A DNA stretch of 5,476 nt, from NCBI GenBank assembly GCA_022824605.1, contig JAJDZO010000303.1:1-5476 (forward strand), in the 5' to 3' direction. Positions within the stretch are counted from its first letter, which is position 1, and the number at the start of each line of letters is the position of its first letter. The notes under the pieces were generated by a model, which saw nothing but the letters and a program-made list of their open reading frames with translations, did no database searches and was not told the origin of the DNA. This DNA comes from Acidimicrobiia bacterium. Its GTDB lineage: Bacteria > Actinomycetota > Acidimicrobiia > Acidimicrobiales > Aldehydirespiratoraceae. Shown here piece after piece: positions 1 to 4,901 of the stretch. The position numbers were made by a program, and so were the translations under genes.

Positions 1-34
1 CGATCACACGAGGGCGCACCTGAAGGCCGCGCCG

Positions 35-1276
35 ATGGCGACCGAGCGTTGCGGGCCGCTGCGCGACGTGAGGATCATCGACCTCACCCAGGCCCTGGCC
101 GGCCCCTACTGCACCATGATCCTCGCCGACATGGGCGCCGACGTGATCAAGGTGGAGGCGCCCAGCGGCGACACGCTGCGCCGGGGCGGACCCTTCACCG
201 AGGTGGACGAGGAGCGCAGCTTCGGCGGCTACTTCGCCAGTGTCAACCGCAACAAGCGCAGCATCGTTCTCAACCTGCGCGACCCCGAGGATGCGGCCAC
301 GCTGCTGGGGCTGGTGGCGACCGCGGACATGGTGGTGGAGAACTTCCGGGCCGGGGTGATGGACGGGCTGGGCCTCGGCTACGAGGTGCTGAGACAGCAG
401 CGGCCGGGACTGGTGTACGGAGCGATCCGCGGGTTCGGCGATCCTCGCACCGGGGAGAGCGACTACACCCGCCGGCCTGCCTTCGACATCGTGGCCCAGG
501 CCATGGGCGGCCTCGTCTCCTGCACCGGGACCGCGGCGGGTGAGCGGGTGGCCTCAGGCCCCAGCGTCGGCGACCTTTATCCGGCGACCATGCTGGTCGC
601 CGGGCTGCTCGGTGCGCTCCACCACGCTCGCAGCACCGGCGAGGGCCAGTTCGTGGAGGTCTCGATGATGGACTCGATGGTGGCGCTGTGCGAGTCGGTG
701 GTGTGGCGCTACAGCTACACCGGCGAGGTCCAGGCGCCTCGAGGCGCCGAGCACCCGTCGCTGTGCCCCTTCGAGCTGTACGACGCGGCCGACGGCCAGG
801 TGGCCATCGCCGCGCCGATGCGCCACCAGTGGGCGAAGCTGTGCGACGTGATGGATCGCCGAGACATGATCGACGACGAGCGCTACAGCACGATCCGCCG
901 GCGGGTCATCAACCGATCCGAGGTGAGAGCCGCGGTGACGGCGTGGACCGGCACTCGCACCAGGGCCGAGGTGGCGCAACTACTTCACGGGCTGGTTCCG
1001 TGCGGACCGGTCAACCAGGCGCCGGACCTGGTGGAGGATCCTCATGTTCAGGCTCGGGGGATGCTGGTGGCCGTCGACCATCCGGGATCGGCCCGTCCGG
1101 TGATCACCCCCAACACCGCGCTGCGCTTCACCGAGACCCCGGGAGGCGTCTACCGGGCCGCTCCCCGCCTCGACGAGCACCGTCGAGAGCTGATCGCCGA
1201 GATCGAGTCTTTCAACCCGGACCGGCCCCTTCGCGAAGATCCACAGCAACAGAAAGTGCAAGCCGCAAATGAGTAG
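35..1276 (+). CDS. CaiB/BaiF family (family III) CoA-transferase
   Basis: This gene encodes a cytoplasmic enzyme that moves coenzyme A between carboxylic acids through an enzyme-bound aspartyl anhydride. Visible family motifs include IIDLTQALAGPY (about residues 14-25), LADMGADVIKVEAP (30-43), NRNKRSIVLNL (71-81), VENFRAGVMDGLGLGYE (101-117) and the AFDIVAQAMGGL block (149-160). D180 in GPSVGDLYPA sits where the family has its catalytic aspartate. The length of 413 residues is normal for the family. ATG 35 is chosen because GAAGG (22-26) lies 8 nt upstream and the N-terminus matches the family; the frame stays open to the left edge but offers no other ATG or GTG. The stop overlaps the next gene by 8 nt (ATGAGTAG), so the two are probably translated together. 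The neighbouring lyase suggests a dicarboxylate or hydroxyacid substrate such as mesaconyl-, itaconyl-, malyl- or citramalyl-CoA. That is inference; the family also includes racemases and formyl-CoA and carnitine CoA-transferases. Confidence 0.93.
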   Translation: MATERCGPLRDVRIIDLTQALAGPYCTMILADMGADVIKVEAPSGDTLRRGGPFTEVDEERSFGGYFASVNRNKRSIVLNLRDPEDAATLLGLVATADMVVENFRAGVMDGLGLGYEVLRQQRPGLVYGAIRGFGDPRTGESDYTRRPAFDIVAQAMGGLVSCTGTAAGERVASGPSVGDLYPATMLVAGLLGALHHARSTGEGQFVEVSMMDSMVALCESVVWRYSYTGEVQAPRGAEHPSLCPFELYDAADGQVAIAAPMRHQWAKLCDVMDRRDMIDDERYSTIRRRVINRSEVRAAVTAWTGTRTRAEVAQLLHGLVPCGPVNQAPDLVEDPHVQARGMLVAVDHPGSARPVITPNTALRFTETPGGVYRAAPRLDEHRRELIAEIESFNPDRPLREDPQQQKVQAANE

Positions 1277-2225
1277 CTACGAGCGGGCGAAACCTGATCG
1301 CCTCCGCAGGTCCGAGCTGTCGACGCCGGGCCACTCCGCCAAGATGATCGCCAAAGCAGCGGCCAGCGACGCCGACCTGGCCTTCCTCGACCTTGAGGAC
1401 GCGGTGGCGCCGTCGGCCAAGGTCGCCGCTCGGCGCAACGTGATCGCCGGCCTCAACGAACTCGACTGGGGATCGACGGTGCGGTCCTACCGGATCAACA
1501 GCGTCGACACCCAGTGGTGCCATGACGACATCGCCGAGGTGGTCACCGGTGCGGGCGCCAACCTCGACGTGATCATCGTCCCGAAGATCAAGGGACCCCG
1601 CGAGGTGTGGTTCGTCGACGACATGCTGACTCAGCTCGAGCTGAAGCTGGGGCTCGAGGTCGGACGCATCGGTATCGAGGTGTTGATCGAGGAGGTCGAG
1701 GCTCTGCAGACGGTGGACGAAGTTGCGGTCTGCAGTCCTCGCCTCGAAGCGATGATCCTCGGGGTGGGCGACCTGTCGGCCAGTCAGGGAATGCGCCTCG
1801 GGCATATCGGCGTGAGCGACGAATCGTCGCGTCGGGGTTATCCGGGCGACATCTGGCACTACGCGCGGGTCCAGATGGTCGTCGCGGCCCGCAGCGCCGG
1901 CATCGACGCCATCGACGGGCCTTGGGCCAACTTTGCCGATCCGGACGGATATGAGCACAGCGCGACGACGTTCTCCACGCTCGGCGGTGTCGGCAAGTGG
2001 TGCATCCATCCGAGCCAGATCGAGGCCGCCAACCGGGTGTTCGCTCCCACCGAGGCGGAGATCGCTCGGGCCAAGGGAGCGGTGGACGCCGTCCGTGAGG
2101 CCGAGGCTGAGGGCCTGGGCGCGGCCAATTTCGGCGGGATGATGATCGACGCGGCCACCGCCCGGCTCTTCGAGGTGACCCTGGAGCGGGCCCGAGCCTG
2201 CGGCCTGCTGGCCGACGGCGAGTGA
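1269..2225 (+). CDS. HpcH/HpaI aldolase/citrate lyase family protein, malyl-CoA lyase-like
   Basis: This is a CitE-type TIM-barrel carbon-carbon lyase. Its motifs best fit the L-malyl-CoA/beta-methylmalyl-CoA lyase (Mcl1) group: FLDLEDAVAPSAK (39-51), YRIN with R75, VIIVPKI (101-107), EVLIEE (137-142), SPRLEAMILGVGDLSAS (156-172), a WHYARVQMVVAARSAGIDAIDGP segment split over 196-218, and GKWCIHPSQIEAAN (242-255). By family comparison E141 and D168 are the likely Mg2+ ligands, R75 contacts the substrate, and D294 in GGMMIDAATA may be the C-terminal catalytic aspartate. The 318-residue length matches Mcl1 enzymes. Such enzymes reversibly cleave malyl-CoA to acetyl-CoA and glyoxylate, or the methyl homologue to propionyl-CoA and glyoxylate; citramalyl-CoA lyases are close relatives. 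ATG 1269 overlaps the end of the CoA-transferase gene, with only a weak SD (AGAAAG, 1251-1256). The fold assignment is firm, and the exact substrate is open. Confidence 0.92.
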   Translation: MSSYERAKPDRLRRSELSTPGHSAKMIAKAAASDADLAFLDLEDAVAPSAKVAARRNVIAGLNELDWGSTVRSYRINSVDTQWCHDDIAEVVTGAGANLDVIIVPKIKGPREVWFVDDMLTQLELKLGLEVGRIGIEVLIEEVEALQTVDEVAVCSPRLEAMILGVGDLSASQGMRLGHIGVSDESSRRGYPGDIWHYARVQMVVAARSAGIDAIDGPWANFADPDGYEHSATTFSTLGGVGKWCIHPSQIEAANRVFAPTEAEIARAKGAVDAVREAEAEGLGAANFGGMMIDAATARLFEVTLERARACGLLADGE

Positions 2226-2264
2226 CGCCGACGCGTTCTGTTCGACCGTCGAGTGAGGAAGGCT

Positions 2265-2270
2265 GGAAAG
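2265..2270 (+). promoter_or_regulatory. Ribosome binding site(s) for the SDR gene
   Basis: The 49-nt gap after the lyase gene is purine-rich just before the SDR. GGAAAG (2265-2270) lies 4 nt before GTG 2275 and 13 nt before ATG 2284, and a second purine run, GAGGAAGG, covers 2255-2262. Spacing does not separate the two starts cleanly, so GTG 2275 is preferred only slightly. No promoter-like sequence is obvious in the gap. Confidence 0.45.
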
Positions 2271-2274
2271 TAGC

Positions 2275-3171
2275 GTGAGCGACATGGGTTCAAGGATCGA
2301 AGGAAGGCCGGTGGTGGTGACCGGAGGGGCCAGCGGCATCGGCGCCGCGCTGGCCGTGGAGGCCGCTGCCAGGGGAGCGTCGACGGTGGTGGTCTCCGAT
2401 GTGGACATGGCCGCCGCCGCGGAGACTGTCGAGAGCATCGTCGCTTCCGGAGCTCAGGCCGAGGCGCACACCTGCGACGTGTCCAAGGCGGACGAGGTGG
2501 AGGCGCTGGCTGCAGCGGTCGCCCGTGATCACGGCACTCCCGCGGTGGTCTGTGCCAACGCGGGCGTGATGCCGCCCGGTTCGACCCTGCTGGAGGCGGC
2601 TACGGCCGATGCTGCCTGGGTGGTCTCGGTCAACATGCTGGGCGTGTTCCACACCGTGGGGAGCTTCGGTCGCTTGATGGCGGCCGACGCCTCCGGTGGC
2701 TGGCTCCTGGTCACCGGTTCGGAGCATTCGGTGGGGGTGCCGCATCCCAACGCGGGCCTGTACACCGCGACGAAACATGCCGTGCTCGGCATGTCCGATG
2801 TGCTGCGGGCCGAACTTCCCGACCATGTCGGAGTAAGCGTGCTGTGTCCGGGTCTCACCGTCAGCAGGCTGTGGGATGCGGCTTCGCAGCGCCCCGATCG
2901 CTTCGGCGGGTCGGCGTCGGGCGATCCCGGTGCGGGCGATTTCATGGAGCAGATGGGCATGGACGCGGACACCGTCGCCCGCCGAGCCTTCGACGGGGTG
3001 GCCGCCGGTCATTTCCTGATCCCGACGCACTACCACGCCCGCACCTACGCCGAGCGCCGAGCCGCCGAAATGGCCGAGGCGTATGACCGTCTAGCCGAAC
3101 TAGACACCACCGACTACGACTTAGGCACCGTCCTAACCAACTACCTGGAACAACTCTCCAACCCCAGCTAA
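2275..3171 (+). CDS. Short-chain dehydrogenase/reductase (SDR) family oxidoreductase
   Basis: This is a classical Rossmann-fold NAD(P)-dependent oxidoreductase acting on an alcohol or ketone. The cofactor motif TGGASGIG is at 16-23. D42 at the end of the second strand (VVVSDVD) favours NAD(H) over NADP(H) by the usual SDR rule. CDVS (67-70), NAG (95-97), N120, S149 and Y163-x3-K167 (YTATK) supply the adenine-contact, structural and catalytic positions. The CPG motif at 191-193 follows the active site as expected. At 298 residues it is longer than minimal SDRs because of a C-terminal tail (about 255-298) that may form a substrate lid or oligomer contact. It starts with GTG 2275, or possibly ATG 2284, 49 nt after the lyase, consistent with the same operon. 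The last 30 codons use rare leucine codons (three CTA, one TTA) and are G-poor, unlike the rest of the gene. The substrate is not identifiable from sequence. Confidence 0.93.
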   Translation: MSDMGSRIEGRPVVVTGGASGIGAALAVEAAARGASTVVVSDVDMAAAAETVESIVASGAQAEAHTCDVSKADEVEALAAAVARDHGTPAVVCANAGVMPPGSTLLEAATADAAWVVSVNMLGVFHTVGSFGRLMAADASGGWLLVTGSEHSVGVPHPNAGLYTATKHAVLGMSDVLRAELPDHVGVSVLCPGLTVSRLWDAASQRPDRFGGSASGDPGAGDFMEQMGMDADTVARRAFDGVAAGHFLIPTHYHARTYAERRAAEMAEAYDRLAELDTTDYDLGTVLTNYLEQLSNPS

Positions 3172-3256
3172 ACCCCAGCACCCAGCCGCGAACGCTCGAC
3201 ACCTGAGTCTTCCCGGCTGTCACAAACCGGCGTACTGCACATCACGGACACCCCGT

Positions 3257-3300
3257 CCCGGTAGCGCGCCGGGCGACCCCACGGCTGGTGCGCCGCCGTG
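3257..3300. terminator. Possible bidirectional terminator region between convergent operons
   Basis: Two small inverted repeats lie between the converging SDR and pilus genes. CACGGC (3280-3285) pairs with GCCGTG (3295-3300) across a 9-nt loop, and CCCGG (3257-3261) pairs with CCGGG (3269-3273) across 7 nt. Neither is followed by a T run on either strand, so a classical intrinsic terminator is not shown. Position is the main support. The rest of 3172-3333 shows no convincing gene. Confidence 0.25.
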
Positions 3301-3333
3301 TGAAGCTTTCCCGGCATGCTTCTGGTCGCGGTG

Positions 3334-3693
3334 TCAGCAGGGCCTGACTGCGGCGGCGGCACGGGCCTTGAGGGCGGCGCCGAGGCCCTCGTCGTAGGCG
3401 ATCACCCGGTCGGCGGTCACCGGCGTGCGGCCTTTCCACAGGACCGGAGTCCACGACACGGACGCCGACACGACCACCCCTGCGTCGGTGGTGGCACACA
3501 CCTCCACACCTTCGGTGTCGGGCGGTGCGCATCCCTCATGCGTGATGCATCCGGCCACGAAGTTGGCCGCGGCGTGCTCGGCCCGGATCTCGGCGAGGTC
3601 GCTCGCCGCGGCGTGAGCCCCGTGATCCTGCAGCGACACCGACATCGCGGTGACCATCGCGGCCAACATCAGCACCAGCACTGGGACATTCAT
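3334..3693 (-). CDS. TadE-like/Rv3654c-like secretion-neighbourhood small membrane protein
   Basis: This 119-residue protein has one N-terminal hydrophobic helix (about residues 3-20, VPVLVLMLAAMVTAMSVS). An alanine-rich segment (HAAASDLAEIRAEHAAANF, 27-45) follows, typical of TadE-like and Rv3654c-like pseudopilins, and then a probable extracytoplasmic domain. Four cysteines are visible (C49, C55, C66 and the final residue C119). ATG 3693 is preferred: it overlaps the previous stop as ATGA, and GTGAGG (3704-3699 on the minus strand) sits 5 nt upstream. An in-frame ATG at 3717 would add MPQRGEAA, which looks like the RG-x-A leader of the Rv3654c family but has no SD; ATG 3774 is also in frame and less likely. 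This is the last gene of the visible pilus operon. It probably acts as a minor pilin or assembly factor at the cell envelope. The precise role is unknown. Confidence 0.72.
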   Translation of the reverse strand: MNVPVLVLMLAAMVTAMSVSLQDHGAHAAASDLAEIRAEHAAANFVAGCITHEGCAPPDTEGVEVCATTDAGVVVSASVSWTPVLWKGRTPVTADRVIAYDEGLGAALKARAAAAVRPC

Positions 3694-4079
3694 CGCGGCC
3701 TCACCGCGCTGGGGCATTCGACGCGGACATGGGCTGATACGGCTGGACGGGCTTGGGCGTAGCCGGTGAAACATACCCGGTTGCCCGAGAACGGTCCAGA
3801 CACCTCGCAGGCCACGGTGACGGCAGCCGACCGTCTGGATCCGCCCCGGTTGTGGGTGGTGGTGGTGTGGGTGCAGGCCGAGAGCGTCGCCCCGAGGGCG
3901 ATGCGTTCGGCTGTGTCGGCTGCTTCAGGGCCGGTGGCCTGGGCTGCCGCCTGGGCGGCAAGTTCGGCCGCGACGGCCGCCCGGGCTTCTCCGTTGGAGA
4001 AGCCCCCCACGAACGCCACCGCCCACAGCGCGAGCGCGAGCACCGGAGCGGCCAATACCAGCGCTACCGGCTCATCCAT
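3690..4079 (-). CDS. TadE-like minor pilin/pseudopilin (second copy)
   Basis: This 129-residue protein begins almost directly with a hydrophobic helix (about 5-26, VALVLAAPVLALALWAVAFVGG). A long alanine-rich segment (31-50) follows, and then a small extracytoplasmic domain with C69, C91, C103 and C122. The layout of membrane anchor, alanine-rich helix and cysteine-containing beta-rich tail fits TadE-type pseudopilins of actinobacterial Tad loci. ATG 4079 is the only start codon in this frame after the preceding stop at 4173-4175, and GGGAGA (4094-4089 on the minus strand) lies 9 nt upstream, inside the tandem-repeat block. Its stop overlaps the next start by 4 nt (ATGA), implying coupled translation. 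It is in the same frame as the upstream TadE-like gene. The family is inferred from architecture and neighbours rather than a strong motif. Confidence 0.72.
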   Translation of the reverse strand: MDEPVALVLAAPVLALALWAVAFVGGFSNGEARAAVAAELAAQAAAQATGPEAADTAERIALGATLSACTHTTTTHNRGGSRRSAAVTVACEVSGPFSGNRVCFTGYAQARPAVSAHVRVECPSAVRPR

Positions 4080-4090
4080 CGGACCAAGTC

Positions 4091-4174
4091 TCCCGGCATG
4101 TGTGCTCGGTCTCCGGGCAGCCGTGCGGGGTTTCCCGGCATGTGTGCTCGGTCTCCCCGAGGGCGTGTTCGGTT
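4091..4174. repeat. 21-bp tandem repeat, four units, between two TadE-like genes
   Basis: Four consecutive 21-bp units fill most of the 93-bp gap between two pilus genes: 4091-4111, 4112-4132, 4133-4153 and 4154-4174. Units 1 and 3 are identical; the perfect direct repeat covers 24 bp (4091-4114 equals 4133-4156), starting TCCCGGCATG. Units 2 and 4 each match unit 1 at 14 of 21 positions, giving a 42-bp higher-order period. The block has CCCGG/CCGGG arms (4092-4096, 4113-4117, 4134-4138) that could form alternative 5-bp stems. On the minus strand each conserved unit carries a GGAGA-type purine run, and the one nearest the gene serves as the SD of the 4079 start. A 21-bp period is stop-free in all minus-strand frames up to the gene start. 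It may be a translational or RNA-stability element or simple replication slippage; the sequence does not decide. Confidence 0.85.
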
Positions 4175-4589
4175 AGCACGGCGGTGTCAGTTTCCAGCCG
4201 ACTGAAGCGGCCGCCCGGGCGGGCCGGCAGGCCACCGCGGTGGCCTCCAGCCACCGCCGCGACCCGGCGGCGCCGACCGTGACCGTGGCCACCACCGTGC
4301 ATGACGGCTCGGCTCGCAGCGTGTAGGCGGTGGCGGTGGCCGCCGAGCGACCCCCGGTGCGGGACGCCGCGGCTTGGGCCGCGGCATCCTCGGCGGCCGT
4401 CCATCCATCGTGGGTGGCGGTGCAGTCCCAGTCGGTCTTGTCCAAGGACTGGGCGGCGGCCGTGGCCGCAGCCACCGCCGCGGTGGACGCGGTGATCTTG
4501 GCCACCTGATGGAGGTAGACACCGAAGCTGATCCCCACCACCACGAAGATCATCGCGCTGGTGCGCATCACCGCGAAGGCGGTGTCCAT
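4173..4589 (-). CDS. TadE-like minor pilin/pseudopilin (first copy)
   Basis: This 138-residue protein has one hydrophobic helix near the N-terminus (about 11-29, SAMIFVVVGISFGVYLHQV), an alanine/threonine-rich segment (KITASTAAVAAATAAAQSL, 31-49) and a probable extracytoplasmic domain. Cysteines are at 56, 97, 121 and the very last residue, 138. This matches the TadE-type layout, but there is no clear G-x4-E prepilin-peptidase site. ATG 4589 is chosen because an in-frame TGA lies eight codons upstream with no ATG, GTG or TTG in between; GAAGG (4606-4602 on the minus strand) is 12 nt upstream, a rather long spacing. A near-palindrome, GGCAGG-C-CCTGCC (4591-4603), covers the ribosome-binding region. 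The gene follows the pilin-like gene by 48 nt and precedes the repeat block, whose first unit touches its TAA stop. It probably forms part of the pilus or secretion tip. An overlapping 277-codon frame (4072-4905) is not considered real. Confidence 0.74.
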   Translation of the reverse strand: MDTAFAVMRTSAMIFVVVGISFGVYLHQVAKITASTAAVAAATAAAQSLDKTDWDCTATHDGWTAAEDAAAQAAASRTGGRSAATATAYTLRAEPSCTVVATVTVGAAGSRRWLEATAVACRPARAAASVGWKLTPPC

Positions 4590-4637
4590 CGGCAGGCCCT
4601 GCCTTCTCGTTCAGCGCCTCGACCGGGGCCGACTCGG

Positions 4638-4844
4638 CTACGAGCACGTCTTGGTGCCGGCTGTCCAAGTGCCTCCTACGGCATTGCAGAGATTCTCGTG
4701 TCTGATCTGTGACCGGTCGGCGTCGGGATTGGCCGCCGGATCGGGGGTGTTCTCGCCGATCACGTTCCAGGTGAACAGAACCACCGCCGCGGTGATGGCG
4801 ATGGTGGCAGCGAGCATGATGATCTTGGCAACAGGTGCGTCCAT
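4638..4844 (-). CDS. Small Flp-pilin-like membrane protein
   Basis: This 68-residue protein sits where actinobacterial Tad loci carry the Flp pilin (the Rv3656c position), directly after the TadC-type gene. A hydrophobic helix spans about residues 5-29 (VAKIIMLAATIAITAAVVLF and onward). A short polar Pro/Asp/Asn-rich linker (31-45) and a C-terminal loop LCNAVGGTWTAGTKTC follow, with C53 and C67 able to form a disulfide. The helix resembles the core of pilins, including archaeal-type ones, but the G-x4-E-Y processing motif of Flp pilins is absent. The start is well fixed by AAAGGAG nine nt upstream. A strong SD on a tiny gene inside the operon fits a protein needed in many copies, such as the major pilin. 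That role is inferred from context; it could instead be a small membrane accessory protein. Confidence 0.78.
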   Translation of the reverse strand: MDAPVAKIIMLAATIAITAAVVLFTWNVIGENTPDPAANPDADRSQIRHENLCNAVGGTWTAGTKTCS

Positions 4845-4853
4845 GGTGGTCGT

Positions 4854-4860
4854 CTCCTTT
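4854..4860 (-). promoter_or_regulatory. Strong Shine-Dalgarno sequence of the pilin-like gene
   Basis: The minus strand reads AAAGGAG here, 9 nt before ATG 4844. It is the best SD match in the window and fixes the start of the 68-residue gene. The other pilus genes have weaker or less well spaced sites, so this gene is likely translated most strongly in the operon. Confidence 0.8.
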
Positions 4861-4901
4861 GTGACGTTTGCAGGACTTGGGATTGGGCGTTGAGCAGGCG
4901 C

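Noticed and set aside
3..23. Tail of an upstream gene ending in TGA at 21-23, 11 nt before the CoA-transferase
   Set aside because: Only six codons are inside the window, so coding cannot be judged. An upstream operon member remains possible.
1212..2438. A 408-codon open frame on the minus strand, antisense to the lyase gene
   Set aside because: It lies opposite a clear lyase gene whose motifs are intact. Its composition is that expected of a mirror frame in GC-rich DNA, and it shows no recognisable domain.
3316..3762. Plus-strand open frames opposite the last two pilus genes
   Set aside because: The minus-strand products show membrane anchors, alanine-rich pseudopilin segments and an ATGA junction. 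The plus-strand frames show no coherent protein features.
4091..4174. CRISPR array
   Set aside because: Units are directly adjacent 21-bp tandem copies with no unique spacers, and no cas gene is nearby.
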